From: a bacterium
GTDB taxonomy: Bacteria > Myxococcota_A > Bradymonadia > UBA7976 > UBA1532
Assembly (NCBI GenBank): GCA_030427205.1
Contig: JAUHXC010000032.1
Coordinates: forward strand, 54,771-118,770
Direction: 5' to 3'
Length of the DNA stretch: 64,000 bases
The notes under the pieces were generated by a model. It made no database searches. It was not told where the DNA came from and was given only the letters and a program-made list of their open reading frames with translations. Position numbers and translations under genes: made by a program. Positions 47,410 to 56,992 of the stretch are shown here, piece by piece. Every line of letters starts with the position of its first letter. Position 1 is the stretch's first letter.

Positions 47410-48981
47410 ATGTCCATGACCACCAAGTTCGCCTTGGCCGCCTGCACTCTCATCGGCCCGACGGTGGCCTACGCGCAGTTCGTGCCCGGCCGCGAGATCG
47501 CCGTCGAGCGCCACCTCGCCGACGGCGACGAGTTCGACCTGAGCATCACCGACCTCAACCGCCACGGCGGCGCCCTGTTCACCGCCGTGTGGACACCGCA
47601 AGAGGGCGGCGGCCGGCCGCTGACGAAGGGCACCGGCGCGCCGCTGGCCGATCCGTCGTCACCGCTGATCTTCCCGCGCAACTTCAACCGCATCTCGGGC
47701 CAGGACGCCAACGCCTGCAGCGGCTGCCACAACCTGCCCTTCCCCGGCGGCGGCGGCGACTTCGTGGCCAACGTCTTCGTGCTCGGCCAGCGGTTCGACT
47801 TCGCGACCTTCGACCCCTCCGACCCCATCCCCACCCGCGGCGGGGTCGACGAGCGCGGCGAGGCGGTGACCCTGCAGACCATCGCCAACAGCCGGGCCAC
47901 CCTCGGCATGAACGGCTCGGGCTACATCGAGCGGCTGGCCATCGAGATGACCGACGAGCTGCGGGCCCAGCGCGACGCCCTCGCCCCCGGCGACGCGACG
48001 CAGCTGGTGGCCAAGGGTATCGACTTCGGCGAGCTCGGCCGGGACTTCGACGGCACCTGGGACGTCGGCGGCGTCGAGGGCCTGCCCTGGCCGTCGATCG
48101 TCAGCACCGGCGCCGACGACCCGCCGAACCTGATCATCCGCCCGTTCCACCAGGCGGGCGCGGTGGTCTCGCTGCGCCAGTTCACCAACAACGCCATGAA
48201 CCACCACCACGGCATGCAGAGCACCGAGCGCTTCGGCGAGGGCACCGACCCCGACGGCGACGGCTTCGTCAACGAGCTGACCGTCGCCGACATCACCGCC
48301 GCCTCGGTGTGGCAGGCGACGCTGTCGGTGCCCGGCCGGGTCATCCCCCGCGACCGCGAGATCGAGGCCGCCGTGTGGAACGGCGAGCAGCTCTTCTCGG
48401 CCATCGGCTGCGGCGACTGTCACGTGCCCGAGCTGCCGCTCTACGACGACGTCTACACCGAGCCCAACCCCTACAGCCCCGCCGGCAACCTGCAGCCGGG
48501 CGCGTACCCGATCTACGAGATCGACCTCGGCGACCGCAAGCTGCCCAAGCCGCGGCTGAAGACCGGCCGTGACGGCGTGACCCACGTGCCGGCCTATACC
48601 GACCTCAAGCTGCACGACATCACCTACGGCCCCGACGACCCCAACCGCGAGGTGCTGAACATGCACCACGGGGGCACGGCCGAGTTCTTCGGCGGCAACG
48701 GCATGTTCCTGACCAAGAAGCTGTGGGGCGCGGCCAACGAGCCGCCGTACTTCCACCACGGCAAGTTCACCACGCTGCGCGAGGCCATCGAGGCCCACGC
48801 CGGCGAGGCGCAGCATACGACCGACGCCTTCGAGGCGCTGAACGACTACGACCAGGGCAGCATCATCGAGTTCATCAAGACCCTGCAGGTGCTGCCGCCC
48901 GATACGAAGCACCTGGTCGTCGACGAGAACGGCCGCAAGCGCAACTGGCCGCCCCGCGGCCGGGGCAACGGTCGCCGCTGA
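47410..48981 (+). CDS. Periplasmic dihaem oxidoreductase (putative peroxidase family)
   Basis: 523 residues. Signal peptide ending near VAYAQ, then two c-type haem sites, CSGCH (103-107) and CGDCH (334-338), as in the DHOR/DUF1111 dihaem family. Distal features include QFTNNAMNHHHGMQSTERFG and a Trp/Tyr-rich C terminus with PPYFHHGKFTTLREAI. The ribosome site GGAGGAGGA is strong. The family is thought to act as periplasmic peroxidases or electron-transfer enzymes; the reaction is not established. Confidence 0.88.
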   Translation: MSMTTKFALAACTLIGPTVAYAQFVPGREIAVERHLADGDEFDLSITDLNRHGGALFTAVWTPQEGGGRPLTKGTGAPLADPSSPLIFPRNFNRISGQDANACSGCHNLPFPGGGGDFVANVFVLGQRFDFATFDPSDPIPTRGGVDERGEAVTLQTIANSRATLGMNGSGYIERLAIEMTDELRAQRDALAPGDATQLVAKGIDFGELGRDFDGTWDVGGVEGLPWPSIVSTGADDPPNLIIRPFHQAGAVVSLRQFTNNAMNHHHGMQSTERFGEGTDPDGDGFVNELTVADITAASVWQATLSVPGRVIPRDREIEAAVWNGEQLFSAIGCGDCHVPELPLYDDVYTEPNPYSPAGNLQPGAYPIYEIDLGDRKLPKPRLKTGRDGVTHVPAYTDLKLHDITYGPDDPNREVLNMHHGGTAEFFGGNGMFLTKKLWGAANEPPYFHHGKFTTLREAIEAHAGEAQHTTDAFEALNDYDQGSIIEFIKTLQVLPPDTKHLVVDENGRKRNWPPRGRGNGRR

Positions 48982-49039
48982 CCGCTCCGCCTGCCCGACC
49001 CGCTCTGCCGACCGCCCACCGGGGCTGACGGCCCCCGAC

Positions 49040-50080
49040 TCACACCTTGCCGATCGCCCGCAGGTCTTCCACCGTATCGGCCAGCGTCTGCAGCCAGTCC
49101 CGCGGGGCGAAGCCCAGCTCGTCCCGCGCCCGGCTGCTGTCGATGTACCAGTAGTGGCAGCCCATCTCGAACGTCTGCGGCTCGAGCCCGCCGAACGGCT
49201 GCAGCGACGAGACGAACTTCAAGAGCTTCGGCGCCCGATCGACCACCGAGCGCGGCAGGTCGAAGGCCGGCGCCTGCACCCCGCTGACCCCCTCCAGCCC
49301 CACCATGAAGTCGCGGATCGTGCAGTTGATCGCGCCCATCAGGTAGCCGACGCCCGGCTCACCCTTCTCCATCAGCGCCGGCAGCACCGCGGCCACGTCG
49401 CGGGCGTCGACCAGGCTCAGCCCGCCCGGCAGCCCGGCCTTGATGTCGCCGCACAAGAACTTCACCACGTCGCCGGTGCTGCTGGTGTTGTGGTCACCGG
49501 GGCCCAGCAGCAGCGTCGGCCGCGCGATCTTGACCGGCAGCCCCTTCTTCACGAAGCGGGCGATCTCCCGCTCGGCGAAGGCCTTCGACTCGTAGTACGG
49601 CCACTCGCGCACGACCTCCCACGGCACCGTATCGTCTTCGGTGGCCATGAAGTCGGCGTGCTCGCCGACGCCGACGGTGCCCGAGGTGCTGACCACCACG
49701 ATCCGCTCGATGCCCCCGTCGAGGCAGCCCTGCAGGATGTTGCGGGTGCCTTCGACGTGCACCGCGTACATCGGGCCGTTGTCGCCCTTCTTGCGCGAGA
49801 CGCTGCCCGCCAGATGGTAGACCGCGTCGACCCCGTCCAGCGCCGCCGCGCAGGCCTCGGCGTCGGTGACCGAGCCGACGCGCTGGTCGACCCCGCGCTC
49901 GGCGAGCCGCCCGTTCGGCTTGCGCCCCAGGCTGCGCACCCGCGCGCCGCCGGCGAGCAGCACGTCGACGAGGTGCAGCCCCAAGAAGCCGCTGGCGCCG
50001 GTCACCAGCACGGTCTCGCCCTTGGCCTTGCCCTTCTTCTTCGCCGTCTTGGACTTCGACTCTGCCTTCGCCTCGCTCAT
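49040..50080 (-). CDS. NAD(P)-dependent epimerase/dehydratase (3-beta-HSD/dihydroflavonol-reductase-like)
   Basis: 346 residues. A basic N-terminal stretch (KAESKSKTAKKKGKAK) precedes the Rossmann motif VTGASGFLGLHLVDVLL (G-x-x-G-x-x-G). The Ser/Tyr/Lys catalytic set appears as STSGTVG and WPYYESKAFAE (YxxxK). The arrangement is an extended SDR of the 3-beta-HSD type. It starts ten bases after the stop of the ElbD-like gene, so the two are very likely one operon. It may reduce a keto or aldehyde intermediate made by that enzyme. Confidence 0.86.
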   Translation of the reverse strand: MSEAKAESKSKTAKKKGKAKGETVLVTGASGFLGLHLVDVLLAGGARVRSLGRKPNGRLAERGVDQRVGSVTDAEACAAALDGVDAVYHLAGSVSRKKGDNGPMYAVHVEGTRNILQGCLDGGIERIVVVSTSGTVGVGEHADFMATEDDTVPWEVVREWPYYESKAFAEREIARFVKKGLPVKIARPTLLLGPGDHNTSSTGDVVKFLCGDIKAGLPGGLSLVDARDVAAVLPALMEKGEPGVGYLMGAINCTIRDFMVGLEGVSGVQAPAFDLPRSVVDRAPKLLKFVSSLQPFGGLEPQTFEMGCHYWYIDSSRARDELGFAPRDWLQTLADTVEDLRAIGKV

Positions 50081-50090
50081 GGCACCCTCC

Positions 50091-53000
50091 TCACAGGCCG
50101 AAGATCGTCTTGAACTGCATCAAGAGCGTCGGATCGTTGCTCTTGACCCGCCCGTCGGCGAACTCGGCGAAGCCGGGCACATAGCCCTCGCGCACGATGC
50201 GGGTGAACGTCTTCTCGTCGGTCTTGAGCACGCAGTCCGCCTTGCCGCCCGTCGGCCGCCCCGGCCGGATCTCGGCGCCTTCGGGCTTCGCCGATAGCGT
50301 CCACTTGCCCTCGGCGGTCGTGCCGATGCTGAAGTACCAGGTCAGCGGCTTGTCGAGCAGCGCCGGCTGGAAGAGCGGCGGGATGCTCTCCATCAGCGCC
50401 GTCAGCCCGCCCTTCTTCTCCTCGCCGGTATCGAGCCAGGGGTAGACCTTGCCGTCGCGCAGGCTCTCCACCGCCGCCTGCAGCCGCTGCGCGATGATCC
50501 CATAGGCCTGCACCCGGTTCTTGCCCTCGGTCTCCTTCAGCAGGAACGCCGCGTCGACGACCGGCCCGATGATCGCCGTCAGGCGCCGGCTCGTCGGCAC
50601 CGCCGAGCCCTTGGGCATCGCGCGATAGGTGCCCTTGAGGAACAGCGGCAGCACCGACAATCCGCTCTTGCGCTGCAAGTAGCCGATGCCGTGCTTGAAG
50701 TCCTGCAGCTCGCCGCTGACCGAGCGGGTGCCCTCGGGGAAGATCAGCACCTTGCGCCCGTCGACCAGCGCCTTCTCGGCGTTGCGCAGGCTGCTCTCCA
50801 GCGAGCCGGTGCGCTCCACCGGGATCAAGTGGGTGAACGGCTCGAAGAAGTCGCGCTTGTACTGGGTATCGAAGAAGTAGTCGCTCGCCGCCAGGGTCGA
50901 CAGCTTCGGCGCGTAGTCGCCCAGCGCGTACTTCACCAGCGCCATGTCCAGGTGCGAGCAGTGGTTGCTGATGATGAGCACCTGCTCGTTGTGCGGGATG
51001 TGCTCCCGCCCGCGCACCTTGGTGCTGAAGACGGTGTCGTAGACCCACTTCTGGCCCAGGCCCAGCAGCCGCCGACCCATCGCCGAGACCGGCTCGGGGA
51101 TGTCCAGGCCACGGTCCTCGCCGCCTTCGTCCTCTTCGACGATGCCGCCGCCCGCCGCCGCCAGCGCCGCCAGCTCGCCCACCGTCTCGGCTTTCTCCAT
51201 CGCCTTGACGTCGAGGCTGACCCCGCCCTTCTCCTCGATGAGCAGCCGCAGCTCGACGAGCTGCAGGCTGCCCAGCCCCAGATCCTGGGTCAGGTTCTGC
51301 TCCGGCGAGATGAGCACCGCCTCCTGGTCGGTGATCGCCGCCACCGCCGCGTAGACCCACGCCGGCTCGCGGCCCTCGGGCACGCCGCCCGACTCACGCC
51401 GGCTCGCCCGGCTCACGTCGAGCATGCGGATCAGCTGCTCGCGCACCTCGGCCCGCTTCACCTTGCGCGTCGCCGTGCGCGGCAGCTCACCGCGCCAGAA
51501 CTTCATCGTGCGGATGCGCTGGTGGTCGGCCATGCCGGTGCTGACCTTGGTGAAGTGGTTCTTGATCGTCGACTGATAGTCCGCCGGCGCGTCCTCCACC
51601 GGCACGATCAAGGCCGCCACCCGCTCGTCCCCCTGCGGATCGGGGATGCCGACGATGCACAGCTCTTCGATCAGCTCGTGGTCGGCGTAGATCGGCTCCA
51701 GCTCGTCCGGGTAGACGTTCTTGCCGCTGCTGGTGACGATCAGCTCCTTGCGCCGCCCCACCAGCACCAGCCGCCCGTTCTGGTCGAGCTTGCCCAGGTC
51801 GCCGGTGTGCAACCAGCCGTCGCGCACCGTGCTCGCCGTCGCGTCGGGGTTGTCGAGGTAGCCGGCCATGACGTTATCGCCCTGCGCGAGCACCTCGCCG
51901 ACGCCGTCCTGATCGGCGTTGATGATCTTGATGTTGACCCCGGGCAGCGAGGTGCCCACCGAGCCGCCGCCCTTGCGATCGCCCGGCCGGCGCACCGACA
52001 GCACCGGCGCCGCCTCGGTGAGCCCGTAGCCCTCGAGCAGTTCGAAGCCCAGCCCCTCGAAGGCGTCGAGCACCGGCTCGCTCAGCGCCGCGCCGCCCGA
52101 GATGAGGTGGCGAATGCGCCCGCCCATCGTCTTGTGCACGTCGCTGAAGAGCATCGGGCCCATGTTGATGCCGTACTTCTCCCGCAAGAAGCGGCTCAGC
52201 CGCAGCATGCTGGTGAAGGCCATCTGCGCCGCCTGCCCGCGGTCCTTGACCTGGGTCTCGATGCGCCGATGCAGCACGTCCCACAGCGCCGGCACGCCGA
52301 TGAGGCCGTTGGGCCGGAACTCCTTGAGCGCAGTGCGCAGCAGCGCGCCCTCCAGCTCTTCGAGGTACATGATGTGCCCGCCGGCGCTGATGGGCATCAG
52401 CAGGCCGCACGAGAACTCGAAGGTATGAAACAGCGGCAGCACGCTGAGGAAGCGGTCTTTCTCCTTCACCCGGAAGGTGCCGTGCAGCGACGCCAGCAGC
52501 GCGGTGAAGTTGCCGTGGGTCAGCATGACCCCCTTGGGATCACCCGTCGTGCCGCTGGTGAACAGCAGGCTGGCCACCTCATCGCTGCGGTCGCGCTGCT
52601 CGACGTCCTCGATGGGATCGGCCTCGAAGACATCGCCCACCGGGTGGGTCGGGATGTCGAGGTCGATGGCGTCCTTCTCGTGCACCACCGCCAGCTTGGC
52701 TTCGCTCTTCTTGGCGATGCGGTTGGCCTCGGCCAGCGGCATCTCCGGATCCACCGGCACCGCCGCCGCGTCGGCCAGCAGGATGCCGAAGTAGATCATG
52801 GGCCACGCCGGCTCGTTGCGGCTCATCAACACGACCCGGTCGCCCAGCCCGACCCCCTGCTCGCGCAGCCAGCCGGCCACCCGCAGCGAGGCGTCCCAGA
52901 ACTCGCCGTAGGTATAGGTGACGTCGACGCCCTTGTCGTGGCTGTAGAACGACAGCGCCTTGCGCTCGCTGTGGGCCCGGGTCGCGGTGCGGAAGACCTC

Positions 53001-54743
53001 GATCAGATCCTGCGCCCGGGCGACCTTGCGCACCGGCCGCATGCGGTCGTCCAGCTCGCCGAAGACCCACTTGTAGAGCCCGGCCATGTGCACGTCGATC
53101 CAGTAGTGCCGCCAGTCGAGCGCGTCGATGTCGAAGGCGAACGCGCCGCGCTCCTCCTCGACGATCTCATCGGCCAGCCCGCGAATATTGCGCGACGAGA
53201 AGCACGGGTTGTTCTCGAGCACGAAGGGCCCGAAGATCGTCAGGATGGTGTCGCTGATCTTCGAGGCCTTCTCCAGCCCCTTCAGCCCGCCGTCGAGCTG
53301 CTTGACCAGCGGCCGCGCCGGCCCGAGCAGCGCCTTGGGCACCGCCTTGAGCAGCCCGCGCGCGGCCTTGGCCACGTTCTCCACCGCCGGCGCGCTGATG
53401 CGGTCGAAGGTCGGCCGGTCGACGAGCACCGAGTCCATGTTGCGCATCAGCAGGCGCTTCATGGCGTTCTTCTCGTCGGCGTCGTAGCGCCCGCGCCACG
53501 CCAGGTTGGTCAGCTCGACCGCCCGGAACATGTACAGCGGGTTCACATCACCCGAGCAGAACTGATAGACCCGCTTCGCCCGCTTCTGCAGGATCGCCGC
53601 CCCCGCCAGCAGCGTGCCCCGGGCCACGTAGTCCACCGGCACGATGTCGAGGATGTTATCCGGGTTGGCCGGGATGTTCCGCTGGCCCTTCCACATCAGG
53701 TAGACGAACGGCGCGCAGGTATTGACCCCCTCGTTCCACCCGGGGAAAGGGAAGTGCTGCGACGACTCGACGATCGCCGGCCGCACGATCGTCACCGGCA
53801 CACCCAGCTCGGCGGCGCGCTTGAGCGTGAGCTGCTCGCCCATGCTCTTGGTGTAGGTGTAGGTGTTCGTCCAGCCCCACTGCTTGGCCCGCTCCATGCC
53901 TTCGCGGACCAGCTCGTCGTCGACCCAGCGCTTCTTGCAGGTGCGGAAGGCGTCTTCCAGCCGATGGGGGTTGTCGTAGTCCAGGCCCTTCTCGGTCAGC
54001 CGGTCGCGGGCCTCGTCGTAGAAGCGGCACTCCAGCGCCTGGGCATCGGCCCGCTTGCGGACCTCCTGCGCCAGATAGACCGCGTCGGTCAGCTCCCGCT
54101 CGGGGTCGAAAGGCCGCCCGTTGGGCGAGTAGCCGACGACGTCGTTGTCTTCGTCGATGGGCCCGCTGCGCTCGCCGGCCACGAAGCAGGTCGACATGTG
54201 CACCAGCGGCGCGCCGGCGTCCCGGGCGAACTCGACCTTGTGCGCCACGCCCTGAGTATTGACGGCCAGGGCCTGATCCAGCGGCGGGTTGAAGTTGACG
54301 TTGCCCGCGCAGTGCAGAATCAAGTCGACCGGATCGGTCTGGGTGACCTTGGTGTAGTCCTCGATCGACATGCCCAGCCGATCGAGCGTGATGTCGCCGG
54401 CGACGACGTCGACCACGTCGTCGCACCAGTCCTGCAGCGGCTCGTTGCCAATGCGCCGGGCGACCTCCTGAAACGGCTCCGACAGCGCCACCGTCGCGTC
54501 GAACCGCTCGCGGGCGTCGCTGTACTGCCGGTTGGTGCGCACCAGCACCGTCACCCGGCGCACGCCGCGCAGCTCGGTGGCGATCATCGCCAGCAGCACC
54601 TTGCCCACGAAGCCGGTGACCCCGGTCACGAAGACGTGCTTGCCGGTGAAGGTCTGCCGCACCGAGAGCAGCGAGCGCTCGGCGATCGGCTGGTCGCCTC
54701 CCTCGCGGTTGTCGGGACGCTGATGATCGGGCTGGGCGTGCAC
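50091..54743 (-). CDS. elbD: ElbD-like five-domain lipid enzyme (reductase-ligase-ACP-acyltransferase-SCP2)
   Basis: 1550 residues from the GTG at 54743 with GGAGGGGAG upstream. Domains in order: alcohol-forming fatty-acyl reductase of the FAR/thioester-reductase type (about 30-560; TGVTGFVG at 40-47, YTYTK at 295-299); AMP-binding acyl ligase (about 580-1110; TSGTTGDPKG at 729-738, EGYGLTE near 904); acyl carrier domain with phosphopantetheine Ser at 1159 in LGLGSLQLVEL; PlsC acyltransferase (about 1240-1430; NHCSHLD at 1260-1266, FPEGTR); SCP2-like domain (about 1445-1550). The order matches ElbD of myxobacterial ether-lipid synthesis, which reduces fatty acids to the alcohols incorporated into ether lipids. 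Confidence 0.9.
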   Translation of the reverse strand: MHAQPDHQRPDNREGGDQPIAERSLLSVRQTFTGKHVFVTGVTGFVGKVLLAMIATELRGVRRVTVLVRTNRQYSDARERFDATVALSEPFQEVARRIGNEPLQDWCDDVVDVVAGDITLDRLGMSIEDYTKVTQTDPVDLILHCAGNVNFNPPLDQALAVNTQGVAHKVEFARDAGAPLVHMSTCFVAGERSGPIDEDNDVVGYSPNGRPFDPERELTDAVYLAQEVRKRADAQALECRFYDEARDRLTEKGLDYDNPHRLEDAFRTCKKRWVDDELVREGMERAKQWGWTNTYTYTKSMGEQLTLKRAAELGVPVTIVRPAIVESSQHFPFPGWNEGVNTCAPFVYLMWKGQRNIPANPDNILDIVPVDYVARGTLLAGAAILQKRAKRVYQFCSGDVNPLYMFRAVELTNLAWRGRYDADEKNAMKRLLMRNMDSVLVDRPTFDRISAPAVENVAKAARGLLKAVPKALLGPARPLVKQLDGGLKGLEKASKISDTILTIFGPFVLENNPCFSSRNIRGLADEIVEEERGAFAFDIDALDWRHYWIDVHMAGLYKWVFGELDDRMRPVRKVARAQDLIEVFRTATRAHSERKALSFYSHDKGVDVTYTYGEFWDASLRVAGWLREQGVGLGDRVVLMSRNEPAWPMIYFGILLADAAAVPVDPEMPLAEANRIAKKSEAKLAVVHEKDAIDLDIPTHPVGDVFEADPIEDVEQRDRSDEVASLLFTSGTTGDPKGVMLTHGNFTALLASLHGTFRVKEKDRFLSVLPLFHTFEFSCGLLMPISAGGHIMYLEELEGALLRTALKEFRPNGLIGVPALWDVLHRRIETQVKDRGQAAQMAFTSMLRLSRFLREKYGINMGPMLFSDVHKTMGGRIRHLISGGAALSEPVLDAFEGLGFELLEGYGLTEAAPVLSVRRPGDRKGGGSVGTSLPGVNIKIINADQDGVGEVLAQGDNVMAGYLDNPDATASTVRDGWLHTGDLGKLDQNGRLVLVGRRKELIVTSSGKNVYPDELEPIYADHELIEELCIVGIPDPQGDERVAALIVPVEDAPADYQSTIKNHFTKVSTGMADHQRIRTMKFWRGELPRTATRKVKRAEVREQLIRMLDVSRASRRESGGVPEGREPAWVYAAVAAITDQEAVLISPEQNLTQDLGLGSLQLVELRLLIEEKGGVSLDVKAMEKAETVGELAALAAAGGGIVEEDEGGEDRGLDIPEPVSAMGRRLLGLGQKWVYDTVFSTKVRGREHIPHNEQVLIISNHCSHLDMALVKYALGDYAPKLSTLAASDYFFDTQYKRDFFEPFTHLIPVERTGSLESSLRNAEKALVDGRKVLIFPEGTRSVSGELQDFKHGIGYLQRKSGLSVLPLFLKGTYRAMPKGSAVPTSRRLTAIIGPVVDAAFLLKETEGKNRVQAYGIIAQRLQAAVESLRDGKVYPWLDTGEEKKGGLTALMESIPPLFQPALLDKPLTWYFSIGTTAEGKWTLSAKPEGAEIRPGRPTGGKADCVLKTDEKTFTRIVREGYVPGFAEFADGRVKSNDPTLLMQFKTIFGL

Positions 54744-54945
54744 GGGCTCCCCTCCCCGGGGCGGACGGCCTTATCCCCGGCTGACGAAGGGCCTGTTCTG
54801 TACCATCGCGCGTGGCGGATCAAGGCGTAGCGGCCTACGCGGTGCGAAGCGGGCTTCCCACCTGCCATCCAGCGGGCCCGTCCACCCGTCGTCGGCCCAC
54901 CGAAAGTGGCTGATCCCGCTCCCGATTTCTGCCAAGGTGCGCGGC

Positions 54946-56697
54946 ATGGAATACAACGGCGGAACGATCATCGGCGAGACCCTCGCCCGCCACGGGGTGA
55001 AGCACCTGTTCACCCTCTGCGGCGGCCACATCTCGCCCATCCTCATCGGCGCCCAGGATCAGGGCATCACCATCGTCGACGTGCGCGACGAGGCCAGCGC
55101 GGTCTTCGCCGCCGACGCCGTCGCCCGCATGACCGGCATCCCCGGCGTCGCGGCGGTCACGGCGGGGCCCGGGGTGACCAACACCCTGACGGCGATCAAG
55201 AACGCGCAGATGGCCGAGAGCCCGCTGATCTTGTTCGGCGGCGCGGCAGCCACCGTGCTCAAGGGCCGCGGCTCGCTGCAAGACATCGACCAGCTCTCGA
55301 TGCTCGAGCCGATCACCAAGTGGCGCACCACCGTCAAGACGGTGAAGTCGCTCGGCCCGGTGGTCGACAAGGCGTTCGAGATCGCCAAGTCGGGCGTGCC
55401 CGGACCGGTCTTCATCGAGGTGCCCGTCGACGTGCTCTATCACGAAGAGCTCGTGCGCGACTGGTTCATGAAAGAGAGTGGCGCCGACAAGGCCAAGGGG
55501 CTCGGCGGCAAGGCGCTCAAGCTCTACTTGCAGGCCCACCTCTACCGCCAGTTCCACCAGCCGCACCTCGAGGTCGACCTGCCGAGCCCCGATCTGGAGT
55601 CGGTGTTGCCCGGCCGCGACAAGCTCTCGGCGATCACCGAGGCCCTGCGCACCGCCGAGCGCCCCGCGTTGGTGGTGGGCAGCCAGACCCTGGTCAACCT
55701 GAGCGACCCCCAGCCGGTGGTCAACGCGATCCAGAGCCTGGGCATCCCCGTCTGGCTCGGCGGCATGGCCCGCGGCATGCTCGGGCGCTTCAGCGACATC
55801 CAATTCCGCCACGCCCGCACCAAGGCGCTCAAGGAGTGCGATCTGGCGATCGTCTGCGGCTTCCCCTTCGACTTCCGGCTGGGCTACGGCCAGAAGATCA
55901 ACCGCAAGGCCACGGTCATCTCGGCCAACCTCGACCCCGAGGCGCTCAAGAAGAACCGCCGCCCGACCTTCCCGGTGCAGAAGCACCCCGGCGAGTTCCT
56001 GGTGACCCTGGCCGAGGCCATGGGCAACTTCGACCGCGGCCGCTGGGATCCCTGGTTCGGCACGCTGCGCGGCCGTGAGTCGAAGCGCGAGGACGAGATC
56101 GTCGGCAAGGCCGCCCGCACCGTGCCCGACGGATTGGTCGACCCGCTCGCATTCTTCCTGCGAATGGAACAGAAGATGGCCGACGACGCCATCATCGTGG
56201 TCGACGGCGGCGACTTCGCGGCCACGGCGGCCTATACGCTGCGCCCGCGCGGTCCCCTGCGCTGGCTCGACCCGGGTGTCTTCGGAACGCTGGGTGTGGG
56301 TGGCGGCTTCGCTTTGGGCGCCAAGATGGTCCGGCCCGAGAGCGAGGTCTGGTTGGTCTGGGGCGACGGGTCGAGCGGCTACAGCCTCGCCGAGTTCGAT
56401 ACGTACGTCCGGCACGGCGTGGCACCCATCGCAGTCATCGGGAACGACGCCTCCTGGCAGCAGATCGCCCGCGATCAGGTGACTATCCTCGGGAGCGATT
56501 GCGGCACTGTATTGCGGCGGACCAACTACCATCTCGTCGCCGAGGGCTACGGCGGCAAGGGCTTGGTCTTGGACGACCCGGCCAAGATCGACGAGATCTT
56601 GGACGAGGCCAAGGCTTTGGCCGCGAGCGGCGTGCCGGTGTGCATCAACATGATGGTGGCCAAGAGCGACTTCCGCGAAGGCTCGCTGTCGATGTGA
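54946..56697 (+). CDS. ThDP-dependent 2-hydroxyacyl-CoA-lyase/acetolactate-synthase-like enzyme
   Basis: 583 residues from the ATG at 54946 (AAGG upstream; GTG at 54937 is an alternative). The activating Glu is in DVRDEASAVFAADAVARM, and the ThDP motif runs from GDGSSGYSLAEF to AVIGND. PVFIEVPVDVLYHEE is typical of the 2-hydroxyacyl-CoA-lyase/ILVBL group rather than anabolic AHAS. It is divergent from the ElbD-like gene with 202 bp between, so it may provide odd-chain or alpha-cleaved aldehydes or acids for the same lipid pathway. Oxalyl-CoA decarboxylase or a true acetolactate synthase are alternatives. Confidence 0.87.
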   Translation: MEYNGGTIIGETLARHGVKHLFTLCGGHISPILIGAQDQGITIVDVRDEASAVFAADAVARMTGIPGVAAVTAGPGVTNTLTAIKNAQMAESPLILFGGAAATVLKGRGSLQDIDQLSMLEPITKWRTTVKTVKSLGPVVDKAFEIAKSGVPGPVFIEVPVDVLYHEELVRDWFMKESGADKAKGLGGKALKLYLQAHLYRQFHQPHLEVDLPSPDLESVLPGRDKLSAITEALRTAERPALVVGSQTLVNLSDPQPVVNAIQSLGIPVWLGGMARGMLGRFSDIQFRHARTKALKECDLAIVCGFPFDFRLGYGQKINRKATVISANLDPEALKKNRRPTFPVQKHPGEFLVTLAEAMGNFDRGRWDPWFGTLRGRESKREDEIVGKAARTVPDGLVDPLAFFLRMEQKMADDAIIVVDGGDFAATAAYTLRPRGPLRWLDPGVFGTLGVGGGFALGAKMVRPESEVWLVWGDGSSGYSLAEFDTYVRHGVAPIAVIGNDASWQQIARDQVTILGSDCGTVLRRTNYHLVAEGYGGKGLVLDDPAKIDEILDEAKALAASGVPVCINMMVAKSDFREGSLSM

Positions 56698-56992
56698 GTT
56701 GAGGGGCACGGGGGTTGTGGGCAACGCGGCGGCGGGTCGGTCGTCGGCTGGGTCGCCTCCCGCCCTGCTGCGCTCACCGCATTGCCGGAGCGTCTGGCAT
56801 ACGCGGTCCCATGCCATCGCATGGCACCGACTTCGTCAGGGAGCGCAGACGGTCGCTCCGCGCCCCATCCGCCGCCCGTCCCGCTGGGCTGGACTCTAGG
56901 TTTGGTGCGTATCGGCCGAGTCACGAGCACCGTAAGAATTGAGAGCATGTCGACGAGGGGTGTCAGCCTACCCTTCCCAGTCGCTACACTAG

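Noticed and set aside
50691..54830. 1379-residue plus-strand ORF opposite the ElbD-like gene
   Set aside because: Antisense shadow; all catalytic motifs are in the minus frame.
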